Positions 42,402 to 50,764 are shown, counted from the first letter of the stretch. The stretch is 64,000 nt of DNA from Methylomonas sp. EFPC3 (GCF_029643245.1 NZ_CP116398.1:2294001-2358000); one strand, 5' to 3'. Notes: generated from the sequence alone by a model not told the origin. A program made the numbers and translations.

Positions 42402-45062
42402 TCAATGCTTAAACCGCCAGCACCAAACGTTCCGGCTCTCGATCCGGCTCTTGACGCTGCCGGTGCCGAGGAATTCGCGTTTGCGGCTGGTGGGTAGCCA
42501 GCGGCGCAGGTCTTTGCTGTCGATGGTTTCTTGTTTCATGTCTACGCAGGCGCGGCGGAAGTGTTCCAGGTTGACGCTGATTTCCCGGTCCGGCTGGTGG
42601 CTGTGGTTGAGCAGGTCGCGGCCGGATGCCACGTCCGGTATGTCGTCCGGCAGATCGGACGGACGCGGGCGGCTGTTCAGGTAGTCGAAGATGGCCCAGA
42701 ACTGCTGGACGATGGGGTGATCTTCGTTCAACGATTCCTGGCGGGTTTGCGCCATGTCGATCAGGGTTTTGTGGACGCTGCCGATGGCGGCGTCGCTGAT
42801 CGGTACGGCCAGGCGCAGGCAGTCGGCAAAAGCCATGATCTTGGCGTGGTTCTCGACGATGCGTTGCAGTTTGATCTTGGGATCTTGCTGCAGGGCGACA
42901 CGGTGGGCTTTGAACGATTCGTTGAATTGCTTCATCACCGCTTCCGCTTTGCTGACGCTGTGCAGCAGAAAGCCGGATACGTCTTCCACATTCAGCAGGT
43001 TCAGCCGGTCCGAGGCGTATTTACCTTCCAGCGAGTGATGCGAGCGGTCGAAGGTTAAGTGGCAAATCCGGGTCATGATCGCTTCGGACGCTACCACCGG
43101 CACGTTTTGCACGATCATCAAGCCGCTTTTAAAGGTGGGCTTGCGGGTGCTGTTGTCTTGGGTTTTTTGGCCGGTGACGCGGCCAAACTCGCCGTCGAAC
43201 AGGTCTTTTTGTTCGTCCCAGTTGAAACGCTTTTGATGTCGGTCCTCGGCCAGTTGTTCGTTATCGGTTTCGTTGAATACCACCGGCAGGTTGGAGACTT
43301 CCGCCATTTTGCGGGTGCGGCCGGCCAGGGTAGAGCTGTTGGGGTTGAAGGACTCGCCTTCGCGGCCCAGCAGTTTCCACAAAAAATCGACCATGTCGGA
43401 TTTACCGGAACCGGCCTCGCCGACCACTTCCAGGAAGGGATAAGAGCGGTGCTGGTCGCGGACTTGTTCCACAAATAGGCAGCCGAACCACCAGGCCAGC
43501 ACGACCAAGCCGCGGATACCGAAGGCGGTTTGGTAATCCTTCAACCAATCGACCGGCTGTTTTTCGGTGAGTTTTTGTTTGATGTCGACGGTGGTTTTGA
43601 TGCCGCCTTGTTTGAGCTGGAAGAAGCTCTCTTTGTTGACCTTCAGTATTTTCCCGCCCTGAACGGCATAATCGGGAAACACGTAGGCCTTAGTGGCGCG
43701 GTCGTAGCCAACGTAATCCAACGTGGTAACAATTTTCGGGATTTTCCCCATCCAGTTCTTGTAGAGGTAATCCAGATCAGGACCCGTGCCGGTAAATTGA
43801 GCACCCGGCGCTTTTTGCATCGCCGCTTTTTTAAAGTCGCCTGCCGCGCCGAAAGTTTTACCCGGGAACGGGAGTTGTATTTCAGGTGCCTGGTTCTGGA
43901 AGTTGAAGCGGAAAAAGTATTGGCCATCTTCGCCATTCTCCGGTTGTTGAAAGTACAAAAAATCCATGCGGAAGGTGGCGATGGGTTTGATCGCGGCGGC
44001 ATGGGTAAAGGCGCGGTCTTCGGCGGTCAACGGATCGTGGTCGTGTTCCTTGGCGACGGCTTTTTCGTATTCGTTGGGGTCGATCTTGAACGAATATGTG
44101 GTGTTGCCGAAGGTGTACACGAAATAGGTTTTGCGCGGGTCGTGTTCCCACATGACCTGGGCGCGCTTGATGTAGTTGGGCGCCAGTTCCACTTTGCCCA
44201 GGTAGGCATAGTGGGCAATGTCGTCCTCGGTGAGTTTTTTCAGCCGGTGCAGATCGTTCCAGTCGGCTTTTTCGTCGGTTTCGCTGCTCAGCGCGGCGGA
44301 GACTTTCTCGCCTTGGTCGCGCAGGCGTTTGGCATGTTTGTGCAGGGCTTTGCGGCCGGCTTTGTCGTTGTCCAGGGCAAAGGTCCATTTCACGCCCTTG
44401 CCCAGGTGCGGTTCGATGGCTTTGTCCGGATAGGTGCCGCTGGACATGATGGCACAGGCTTTGTACCCGTTCAGATATAGGGCAATGGCATCCAGGATGC
44501 CTTCGCACAGATAGACGCGGTCGTCCGCTTCGATGGTCATGCCGGGCGGCTGCCACCACAGGCCTTTGAACTGGCCTTTGAAGTTTTTATTGCGGGTTTC
44601 CTTGTCGCCGTTTTCGTGGCTGATCGTCACGTCGTCGATCAGGCGCTCCCACATGACTGTCTTTTCCGCATCCAACCAAAAGCGGACGGTGGCCGTGCCT
44701 TTGTCGGCGTGCGGGTGCCAGTATTTGCCCTGTTCATACCAGCCTTTGAGTTTGCCAACGTCGAAGCCGCGGACCAGGCCCAGGTAGGCGTCGGCGGTGG
44801 CAGTCGGGTTTTCCGGCGTGGGTTGGTATTTTTTGTTGAGGTTGGCGAACAGGTCCGGGAACAGGTCTTTGCTGGCCATACTAAAACCGCATTTGTCTGA
44901 ACGGCTGCACAAAACAACTGCAGGCGATGCGACCCAGGTCCACAACTCTTTTTTGCCGCATGATGGGCAGACGCCTTCACGCAGGTGATCGCCACGCAAC
45001 TTGGCGTTGAACGGCGGGCGTTGCAGGCGCTGGACGATTTGGTGGTTTATTTCATTCCACAT
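42402..45062 (-). CDS. phage replication primase-helicase
   Basis: 886 residues. N-terminal zinc finger (C32, C35, C52, C58), TOPRIM primase domain with E187 (YLCEGILDA) and D231-x-D233 (FALDNDKAG), a middle domain, and a P-loop helicase/ATPase with Walker A GEAGSGKS at 548-555 and a Walker-B-like VVFNETD. The layout resembles the P4 alpha-type replicators. It would start replication of the prophage. The only large replication gene in the early operon. It overlaps a 59-aa gene upstream. Confidence 0.88.
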   Translation of the reverse strand: MWNEINHQIVQRLQRPPFNAKLRGDHLREGVCPSCGKKELWTWVASPAVVLCSRSDKCGFSMASKDLFPDLFANLNKKYQPTPENPTATADAYLGLVRGFDVGKLKGWYEQGKYWHPHADKGTATVRFWLDAEKTVMWERLIDDVTISHENGDKETRNKNFKGQFKGLWWQPPGMTIEADDRVYLCEGILDAIALYLNGYKACAIMSSGTYPDKAIEPHLGKGVKWTFALDNDKAGRKALHKHAKRLRDQGEKVSAALSSETDEKADWNDLHRLKKLTEDDIAHYAYLGKVELAPNYIKRAQVMWEHDPRKTYFVYTFGNTTYSFKIDPNEYEKAVAKEHDHDPLTAEDRAFTHAAAIKPIATFRMDFLYFQQPENGEDGQYFFRFNFQNQAPEIQLPFPGKTFGAAGDFKKAAMQKAPGAQFTGTGPDLDYLYKNWMGKIPKIVTTLDYVGYDRATKAYVFPDYAVQGGKILKVNKESFFQLKQGGIKTTVDIKQKLTEKQPVDWLKDYQTAFGIRGLVVLAWWFGCLFVEQVRDQHRSYPFLEVVGEAGSGKSDMVDFLWKLLGREGESFNPNSSTLAGRTRKMAEVSNLPVVFNETDNEQLAEDRHQKRFNWDEQKDLFDGEFGRVTGQKTQDNSTRKPTFKSGLMIVQNVPVVASEAIMTRICHLTFDRSHHSLEGKYASDRLNLLNVEDVSGFLLHSVSKAEAVMKQFNESFKAHRVALQQDPKIKLQRIVENHAKIMAFADCLRLAVPISDAAIGSVHKTLIDMAQTRQESLNEDHPIVQQFWAIFDYLNSRPRPSDLPDDIPDVASGRDLLNHSHQPDREISVNLEHFRRACVDMKQETIDSKDLRRWLPTSRKREFLGTGSVKSRIESRNVWCWRFKH

Positions 45063-45231
45063 CGCAAAAGCCCATTTCCTTAAACGCCGTAAAGCGCGCT
45101 TGGGTTAAGCATTCCGGACGGCCGGATTGGTGATGATGGACCAAGGTTTCGAAGCGGCGGATTGCTTTCGGCCTGACGTTAGGGCGCAGTTGCCGGAGCC
45201 AGCCTTTGTTGCTGAGCGGTAGGTGGCACAT
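45052..45231 (-). CDS. 59-aa small basic protein
   Basis: ATG 45231 to TGA 45052-45054, overlapping the primase start by 11 bp. Product begins MCHLPLSNKGWLRQLRPNVR and ends FTAFKEMGFCDVE. Translationally coupled to the primase by layout. No family known. Confidence 0.5.
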   Translation of the reverse strand: MCHLPLSNKGWLRQLRPNVRPKAIRRFETLVHHHQSGRPECLTQARFTAFKEMGFCDVE

Positions 45232-45238
45232 GGTGGGG

Positions 45239-45754
45239 TTACTCCTCGGTCAATGCGATAAATTCGCTTTTTTTGATTTCGCGAAAATCGGGAGGAATAG
45301 TTACCGGGTCGTCGCCGAACGGGATTTTGAATACCAGGGTGCTTTTATAAAAACCGGCGACAGAAAAATACAATCGACCAGCGTCAAATTTATGAACATT
45401 CACTGAAAACTCAGTAACTGCGTAATTCGAGAAATTGAATGTGGCTAATTTCTTCAAGCGTGCAGATATCTGTTTGCCAATCGTAGTTTGGCGATTTGGC
45501 TGGTAAACCCAATATTTATGACTTTCGTGTTCAACTTGAAATGGCTTTTTAAAGCCTTTTTTTTCCGAGCCATCGGCACCGGCGAATGCCAAACCGGTAG
45601 GCGCTGACCTTTCACGTTCATAAAATGCATCGGCGCCCATTTCCGTTAGATATTCCTGACGGTCTTTTCGTTTCTGGTTGGCAAACTCGAGTCCCTGATT
45701 AGCAACCCGATCGGCCTTTTCGCCTTCGGCAATAAAATATTTAATTTCTGGCAT
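45239..45754 (-). CDS. 171-aa early protein, possibly DUF5420-like
   Basis: IKYFIAEGEKADRVANQGLE, FANQKRKDRQEYLTEMGADA and a beta-rich C-terminus. The opening reminds me of a family found in HP1-like phages, but I am not certain. Unknown function. Confidence 0.55.
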   Translation of the reverse strand: MPEIKYFIAEGEKADRVANQGLEFANQKRKDRQEYLTEMGADAFYERERSAPTGLAFAGADGSEKKGFKKPFQVEHESHKYWVYQPNRQTTIGKQISARLKKLATFNFSNYAVTEFSVNVHKFDAGRLYFSVAGFYKSTLVFKIPFGDDPVTIPPDFREIKKSEFIALTEE

Positions 45755-45759
45755 CGGTA

Positions 45760-46199
45760 TTACTCCGGCTTAACAGGTTTGGCGGCTGCAGCCGCTTCGA
45801 ATTCGCTCGCGAGGATTTCGATCATGTGGTCAGAGACAGGTAGATCGGTCGCGCAATAGAAAAACTCGCCTTCCGCTAGAATTTTCAAATTACCCCTGAA
45901 AAAGAAATCAGACCAACACAAGCCGATGGTTTTTAAGACCGGATCTAAGTCCGGCGAAAGCGTTGGAAGTCGCGAAGTGTACTCATCGAGTAACGCGGTA
46001 AGCTCCGCACGGATATCCTTCTTCGCCGTTGATATTCCGCGCGGTCTTTGGATGCCGTACTTATCCGGCTTAGTCCACAGCCTAGTATCTGTGACCTGCA
46101 TTGCTCAATGAATGCAGCATCTTCGGCTTCGGAAGCTCTCCAGGCTTCCCGCGTTGCCGGGTTATTGGTCTTGTAATACTTGATCGTTTTGTCTGACAC
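45760..46199 (-). pseudogene. early gene split by an apparent frameshift
   Basis: A GTG at 46199 with a strong TTGAGGAGAG ribosome site opens a frame encoding VSDKTIKYYKTNNPATREAW, then RASEAEDAAFIEQ. After about 33 codons that frame turns into an arginine/serine-rich tail ending at 45945. The frame from ATG 46101 to 45760 (113 residues, MQVTDTRLWTKPDKYGIQRP onward) continues in normal-looking protein but has no good ribosome site. The simplest reading is one gene of about 145 residues with a one-base lesion near 46100. A real programmed shift cannot be excluded, but no slippery run is present. Confidence 0.5.
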
Positions 46200-46440
46200 G
46201 GGCTCTCTCCTCAAGAATCCGCCGCCCTTCGCGCACGTACTCTCTCGCCCGGTCGCGCGGAAACACGATGGTGGCGGAAAAGGCGCGTTTGTCGGCGTTG
46301 AATGGGTTGTTTTCGTCTTTAATCAAGGCCGCCACGCCGGGATCGAGCGATTGCAGGCCGTACCACAACTGGCGTTGGGTATCTTCGTCGAGCGAAGTCG
46401 GGCTGATCATCGGCTGGTAGCGTTCGACCTTGGTCGGCAT
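46162..46440 (-). CDS. 92-aa early protein of unknown function
   Basis: TSLDEDTQRQLWYGLQSLDP and FPRDRAREYVREGRRILEER. Charged alpha-helical protein. Its end overlaps the start of the frameshifted gene, so the operon is tightly packed. Confidence 0.5.
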   Translation of the reverse strand: MPTKVERYQPMISPTSLDEDTQRQLWYGLQSLDPGVAALIKDENNPFNADKRAFSATIVFPRDRAREYVREGRRILEERARVRQNDQVLQDQ

Positions 46441-46443
46441 GGC

Positions 46444-46719
46444 TTAACCCGGCGCTTGGCCGTTGCAGACCACCAGCCACTGGTACAGCACTATGGCCAG
46501 GGTGGCGAACAGGCAGCCGGCGGCGCATTGCCAGGCGCGGCGATCGTCTTTCAGGTTTTCCACTTCGGTTTCCAGTTGGCCGATGCGGCGTTCGCGGTTG
46601 CAGACGCGCTGTTCGACAAATTCGACGTAGTTTTGACTTTTGACGGTCAGTTTCAGCGGTTTTGGGTGGCGGGCTTGCACGCTTCTGGTCCTGATGGGGA
46701 TATGGGCGACGGCGGTCAT
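46444..46719 (-). CDS. 91-aa coiled-coil membrane protein
   Basis: A coiled coil (VCNRERRIGQLETEVENLKD) leads into one C-terminal membrane helix (AAGCLFATLAIVLYQWLVV). The topology of a tail-anchored inner-membrane protein. Might act in exclusion or membrane-bound replication; inference. Confidence 0.6.
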   Translation of the reverse strand: MTAVAHIPIRTRSVQARHPKPLKLTVKSQNYVEFVEQRVCNRERRIGQLETEVENLKDDRRAWQCAAGCLFATLAIVLYQWLVVCNGQAPG

Positions 46720-46728
46720 GGCGTTCTC

Positions 46729-47112
46729 CTATCTGGTGTGGATCAAGGCGGCCAGGAGCAGTTGGCCGATTTCGAATTGCAGTTGTTGTTTGCCGTTTTC
46801 GTGGCGGACGGTCAGCACGCGGTCGGTGCTGCGGTCGATGTCGATGAACCAGGGCAGGCTGCCGGTTTCGTAGACGCCCAGGCGCTCGATCAGGATCAAG
46901 CGCAGGTGGGTCCAGTTGAAGAGTTCGTCTTCGTATTCCATCAGCGCGACCATGCCTAGATCGATCAGTTTTTGGCGGTCGTGCTTCAGGTAGCGCGGGG
47001 CGTTGGCGGTTAAATATTCGTCGGCGCGCAGGCACACTTCTGCCAGTTTGGCGACGGTGCTGGTGACGGCGAGCGCGGCGGCGCTTTGGTCGGCATGGGT
47101 GGCAAGTTGCAT
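46729..47112 (-). CDS. 127-aa early protein of unknown function
   Basis: N-terminal helix (ALAVTSTVAKLAEVCLRADE) and a strand-rich end (GSLPWFIDIDRSTDRVLTVR). GAGGAG precedes its ATG at 47112. No family recognised. Confidence 0.5.
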   Translation of the reverse strand: MQLATHADQSAAALAVTSTVAKLAEVCLRADEYLTANAPRYLKHDRQKLIDLGMVALMEYEDELFNWTHLRLILIERLGVYETGSLPWFIDIDRSTDRVLTVRHENGKQQLQFEIGQLLLAALIHTR

Positions 47113-47122
47113 GGCGGTCTCC

Positions 47123-47500
47123 TCAAGTGTCGCGTTGAAAGCGCGGGGTTTGGTTGCGGGTATGGCAGCGGCTGAGCGGCGGCCGCGGGCAGTGCGGCGG
47201 TCGGCGCAGGTCGGTGTTAAGTTGGTCGCCCAGGCAGCAGGTGCAGAAGCAGAGCAAAAGCCAGGTTTTGATAGTGATTTGCACTAACTGATTGGCTACG
47301 GCTTTGGCGACGATTTCCGCGGCGCTGTGGGCGCCGAGTTTTTCGGCGATGGCTTCCACTTGTTTGCTGACGCAGCCGTATGAGCGGCAGGTTTCGTCGG
47401 CGATCTGCTGGCGGGTCATGCCGGTGCAAAGCCGGCAGAGTACGGCGGCCTGCCGTGGGGTCATGGGGCCGCGTTGCAGCAGTTGGACGTGGAGTTTCAT
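47123..47500 (-). CDS. LuxR-type HTH protein with a hydrophobic tail
   Basis: 125 residues. Residues 13-70 are a LuxR/FixJ-type HTH: MTPRQAAVLCRLCTGMTRQQ and VSKQVEAIAEKLGAHSAAEI. A cysteine-rich hydrophobic segment follows (TWLLLCFCTCCLG), then a basic arginine-rich end that looks weakly constrained. No receiver or ligand domain. Possibly a prophage regulator. Confidence 0.6.
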   Translation of the reverse strand: MKLHVQLLQRGPMTPRQAAVLCRLCTGMTRQQIADETCRSYGCVSKQVEAIAEKLGAHSAAEIVAKAVANQLVQITIKTWLLLCFCTCCLGDQLNTDLRRPPHCPRPPLSRCHTRNQTPRFQRDT

Positions 47501-47509
47501 GTCGGCGGA

Positions 47510-47905
47510 TTAATGCGAGTTGTTTATTTGATCAATGGCTTGCCTGGCCCATTGCTTAAACAGTTTGCTACCGGTATCTGGATGCGGATGGTCTATGTAT
47601 AGGTGGATTTCTTTTTGGGTGGCTCTGGCATCCAGCGCTAGTACGTCGATGCAGTCGTCGAATAGCTCTTTATCGATCGACCGCAGAGAAACCAGGTTAA
47701 ATGGGAAGTTGTAGCCGTTGTATAGACCGAGCAGGAAGGCACGAACGGTTTCCGCTTGTCCAGTATCGCCTTTTGCGACTTTTACCAGTCGGTGCAATGC
47801 CGGAACGCCGGCATCTATACGAAGGGTGCGTTCTAATTCGTATTCAGCGATTTGTTGAATAAATTTCGCAGTGGCAGCGTTATGTTCTTTGTCTTGTGTT
47901 TGCAT
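47510..47905 (-). CDS. 131-aa protein of unknown function (DUF7673-like pattern)
   Basis: ALHRLVKVAKGDTGQAETVR, AFLLGLYNGYNFPFNLVSLR, then VLALDARATQKEIHLYID. I recognise this pattern from phage and plasmid proteins of unknown role. First gene after the Cro-like regulator in the early operon. Confidence 0.6.
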   Translation of the reverse strand: MQTQDKEHNAATAKFIQQIAEYELERTLRIDAGVPALHRLVKVAKGDTGQAETVRAFLLGLYNGYNFPFNLVSLRSIDKELFDDCIDVLALDARATQKEIHLYIDHPHPDTGSKLFKQWARQAIDQINNSH

Positions 47906-47922
47906 GGCGGTCTCCTCACTTC

Positions 47923-47959
47923 GGGCTGATTAGCCCATTTCGTGCGAACGATTGTTCGC
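47923..47959. repeat. two adjacent hairpins between the Cro-like gene and the early operon
   Basis: GGGCT-GATT-AGCCC (47923-47936) and GCGAAC-GATT-GTTCGC (47944-47959). Both have the loop GATT. They could be attenuator or antiterminator elements between the first and second early genes. Confidence 0.5.
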
Positions 47960-47961
47960 GT

Positions 47962-48228
47962 CTAATTAGCGCCGGGTAACGAAGTTGTTACTTCCGGATC
48001 GGGTTGTTTTATGCCTAGCGCAACGGCTATGGCGTGACTGTCTCCGTAGTTGCCTTGCAACTCTCCTGACAGCACACGACGGACGGCCTTTTCCTTGAAT
48101 CCGTGGAGTTTTGCGAACGCTGGGACGGATAAACCATTACGCCGTAGGTAGGCTTTGGCTTGCTTCCGTGTACGCAATTTCTTACGGGCAGAAAGTGAAC
48201 TTTTGTCTATACTTGCGTGTTGGGTCAT
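47962..48228 (-). CDS. Cro-like DNA-binding regulator (BcepMu gp16-like)
   Basis: 88 residues. The basic N-terminus (LSARKKLRTRKQAKAYLRRN) is followed by an HTH (GLSVPAFAKLHGFKEKAVRR) and SHAIAVALGIK, the pattern of the phage-associated gp16 family. Divergent from the repressor at 48283 and starting inside the operator array, so it probably acts as Cro in the lysis-lysogeny switch. Confidence 0.7.
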   Translation of the reverse strand: MTQHASIDKSSLSARKKLRTRKQAKAYLRRNGLSVPAFAKLHGFKEKAVRRVLSGELQGNYGDSHAIAVALGIKQPDPEVTTSLPGAN

Positions 48229-48258
48229 GTTCGGGTTTGTTTCGGGTAGATGTTGGGT
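48222..48258. promoter_or_regulatory. operator array of four 11-bp direct repeats
   Basis: GGGT occurs at 48222, 48233, 48244 and 48255, exactly one helical turn apart, within units TGTTGGGTCAT, GTTCGGGTTTG, TTTCGGGTAGA and TGTTGGGTAAA. The array fills the 54-bp divergent space of the Cro-like and repressor genes. Confidence 0.7.
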
Positions 48259-48282
48259 AAATTATGAGAACAAAACTTCTCT

Positions 48283-48672
48283 ATGTCAAGTGAAGAAGAT
48301 AATAAAAGTTCGCTTTTTGGGGCGCGGCTGCGCGCGGAGGCAAAACGACTGGGTTTGAATCAGGCCACGGCCGGCAAGCTGTGCGGGGTGAGCCGGGAAA
48401 TGTGGGGAAAATACGAACGCGGCGATGCGATACCGGGAGGAGAAGTTTTGTTCGCATTCGCCAGTGCTGGCGCGAACTTGCATTTCATCGCTACCGGTCA
48501 ATCGTTTGTGGCTGAGCAGGCGGCCGGTTATGCACTTACTCCGGAAAAGGAAAAGCTTCTCGAGAATTACGAGCATTGCTCGGAGGAGGACAAGCGCGCT
48601 ATCAGGCGATTGGCGCTACTGGCCTCAAAGGAGGCCGAGACTGAAACGGAATCGCCGGCGCGATCGGCGTAA
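48283..48672 (+). CDS. XRE-family prophage repressor (CI-like)
   Basis: 129 residues. HTH_3 domain at 12-65 (FGARLRAEAKRLGLNQATAG, CGVSREMWGKYERGDAIPGG) and a helical dimerisation tail (LTPEKEKLLENYEHCSEEDK). No S24 peptidase domain, so induction would not be by RecA-driven self-cleavage. Probably the lysogeny repressor acting on 48222-48258. Confidence 0.75.
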   Translation: MSSEEDNKSSLFGARLRAEAKRLGLNQATAGKLCGVSREMWGKYERGDAIPGGEVLFAFASAGANLHFIATGQSFVAEQAAGYALTPEKEKLLENYEHCSEEDKRAIRRLALLASKEAETETESPARSA

Positions 48673-48686
48673 TAGAGGTATGTCTG

Positions 48687-49157
48687 ATGAGTAGGAATCG
48701 TAAATCTCCGGAAATCGTGCGCTTGCAGTCCTTGCTGGCTGAGTTGGGCGAGACGCCGGCTTCGCTGGAAACCAAAACCGGGATCGCGGCGCGGACGATC
48801 AACAATTGCATCTGGGGCGATCAGCCGTTGGGCGGTCGGTTGTTGCGGGCGTTGGCTGAACAGTTCGGCGTCAGTATCGATTGGTTGGTGATGGGGCGCG
48901 GGGCGATGTTTGCCGGCGGCGAGTCGGCACCGGCGCCGGGGGCGCTGTTGCCGTTTTTCGAGACGGTGGATCTATCAACGGTGCAGGATTTTTGGTGGCT
49001 GGCGGCGCGCTGCGCGGAAGAATCGTTGCGGCAGTCCGGCGCTACGCCGGGGGTGGACTATTCCTATCTGGATTTGTACCGGCTGGCGCAGCCGTTGGTG
49101 GCGGAAAAATTCGGCGCCGGCGAGCTGTCCCTGGTGGCCCATGAGGCGGCCGGCTGA
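48687..49157 (+). CDS. second HTH regulator
   Basis: 156 residues, 14 bp after the repressor. The N-terminal HTH (LLAELGETPASLETKTGIAA, then RTINNCIWGDQPLGGRLLRA) with FGVSIDWLVMGRGAM is XRE-like. The C-terminal half (TVQDFWWLAARCAEESLRQS) is helical and unknown. Probably co-transcribed with the repressor. Confidence 0.65.
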   Translation: MSRNRKSPEIVRLQSLLAELGETPASLETKTGIAARTINNCIWGDQPLGGRLLRALAEQFGVSIDWLVMGRGAMFAGGESAPAPGALLPFFETVDLSTVQDFWWLAARCAEESLRQSGATPGVDYSYLDLYRLAQPLVAEKFGAGELSLVAHEAAG

Positions 49158-49597
49158 AAGATTTTTCAGGAAAGGCCTTCGGAAATCCATTACCGGCATG
49201 ACCGAGCGCGCTTGTGTGGTTTTTATTTCTTTTTATATCAATACGTTGCGCTAGTTTTTTGCGCGTTTTCACGGCATTACCAAGCCATTACTCGGCATTA
49301 CCGGCTTTTTTGCGCGATTGGCCGCAGGCCGCGCCGTGTCTGGCTTTCAGAGGTTTTTGTATAGCGGTTGAATGCCATTACCAAAGCATGACCGAATTTC
49401 ATTACCGGTAATGGCTTGGTAATGCGAAAGTAATGAAATTACATGACCTGTTTTTTGTGTCTATCCATTTGTTTTGGTTAGTTTATTTTAATTTGCAACT
49501 CAGTTGGTCATGTTGGTAATGGATTTCCGAAGGCCTTTCCAAATTTTGAAAGCTGCCGGCGCCTATGTGTGCGTGCGCATGCGCGTGAGTGTGTTAA
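49158..49597. repeat. repeat-rich non-coding region with CATTACC/CATGACC units and a 26-bp inverted repeat
   Basis: About 440 bp without a gene. A perfect 26-bp inverted repeat, GGAAAGGCCTTCGG... at 49169-49194 and its complement at 49515-49540, encloses it. Inside are CATTACC units at 49275, 49296, 49376, 49400 and inverse copies at 49407 and 49418, a 14-bp palindrome CATTACCGGTAATG (49400-49413), and CATGACC at 49197, 49387, 49442 and inverse at 49506. Lies directly upstream of int. Confidence 0.8.
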
Positions 49598-50602
49598 GTG
49601 ACTGTTAAACAATATAAAAACGGTAAATGGGGCGTCGAGATCGATCGAAAGGGGATTCCGAGGGTCAGGAAGTCGAGTTTTGCTTCGAAAGCGGAGGCGG
49701 AAGCGTTTGAGCGGGAGTATCTGGCCCGGTATGCGACCAAGATCAATGCCAATGCCGACAGCCGCTCTTTAAAGGAGCTGGTGGAGTTGTGGTTCGAGTA
49801 TCACGGGCTGAATCTGGCGGACGGCGAGAAGCGGCGGCGTTGTTTGCTGGATCTGGCGACGGCGCTGAAAAATCCGGTGGCGAGCCGGCTGACGGCGGAG
49901 GAGTTTGTCAAATATCGGGCGGCTAGGTTGCGGGCTGGGTTGTCTCAGAAGACAGCGAACAATCATCACGGCTATTTGTCGTCGCTTTATAACAAGTTGC
50001 GCAAGTTGCGGGTGATCGATTACGAGAATCCGATCGGTGAGGTGGATTTCATCAAGATACAGGAGCGGCAGTTGTCGTATTTGTCGACGGATCAGATTGT
50101 GACGTTGCTCGAGGCGATTCAATCGGGCTGCGATAACGCTTCGACGTGGTATGTGGCGCAGTTGTGTCTGCGCACGGGCGCCAGGTGGGGCGAGGCAGAG
50201 CAGTTGCGGTTTAAGCAGTTGCATTCCGGCCGGGTGACGTATGAGTTTACCAAGGGTAAGCGGACGCGGACGATTCCGCTGGATCCCTGGTTTTACGCGG
50301 AGTTGATGAAGTTTGCCGGCTATAAGAATCCGGACGATAGGCTGTTTACCAACTGTATCGGTTCGTTTCGGCGGGCTGTGGCCAGGACTGATCTGGATCT
50401 GCCGCGCGGGCAGTGTAGCCATATTCTGCGGCATTCGTTCGCCAGCCATTTTGTGATGAAGGGCGGCAGTATTGTGTCGCTGCAGAAGATTCTCGGCCAT
50501 GCCAATATCGAGATGACGATGCGTTACGCGCATTTGTGTCCGGATCATTTGCAGGATGCTGTGCGGCTGAACCCGATGGCGGACGTGGGTTCGATTCCGT
50601 GA
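49598..50602 (+). CDS. int: prophage tyrosine integrase (P2-like)
   Basis: 334 residues from GTG 49598. N-terminal arm-binding segment (KQYKNGKWGVEIDRKGIPRV), core-binding domain (about 55-155) and catalytic domain with R196 (GARWGEAEQLR), H275 and R278 (HILRHSFAS), H301 (LGHANIEM) and Y310 (MRYAHL). All active-site residues are present. It integrates at the ssrA 3' end; attR lies 160 bp downstream. Confidence 0.95.
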   Translation: MTVKQYKNGKWGVEIDRKGIPRVRKSSFASKAEAEAFEREYLARYATKINANADSRSLKELVELWFEYHGLNLADGEKRRRCLLDLATALKNPVASRLTAEEFVKYRAARLRAGLSQKTANNHHGYLSSLYNKLRKLRVIDYENPIGEVDFIKIQERQLSYLSTDQIVTLLEAIQSGCDNASTWYVAQLCLRTGARWGEAEQLRFKQLHSGRVTYEFTKGKRTRTIPLDPWFYAELMKFAGYKNPDDRLFTNCIGSFRRAVARTDLDLPRGQCSHILRHSFASHFVMKGGSIVSLQKILGHANIEMTMRYAHLCPDHLQDAVRLNPMADVGSIP

Positions 50603-50652
50603 TTGGGGTACAATGTGTTGTTAGTCATGGCGGGTAATGTCTGGCGGGCAAG

Positions 50653-50690
50653 TGGCGGTCGCAACCGCCAAAAACCGCCAGCTACCGCCA
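50653..50690. promoter_or_regulatory. candidate integrase arm-type sites near attR
   Basis: ACCGCCA is repeated at 50664-50670, 50674-50680 and 50684-50690, with a strict 10-bp period. The inverse TGGCGGT lies at 50653-50659 and forms a hairpin with the first copy. One more TGGCGGT lies 48 bp inside attL. The layout recalls the P' arm sites of lambda. Confidence 0.65.
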
Positions 50691-50764
50691 ATTTTGAGCC
50701 GGCGTGTTTTTGTAAGTATATGAAAAATAAAGCCTTGTTTTTTTGTGGAAAGTCAGGCGGCGTT

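Noticed and set aside
49158-49597. Repeat region considered as a CRISPR array
   Set aside because: Units are 7 bp, occur in both orientations with irregular spacing, and there are no cas genes.
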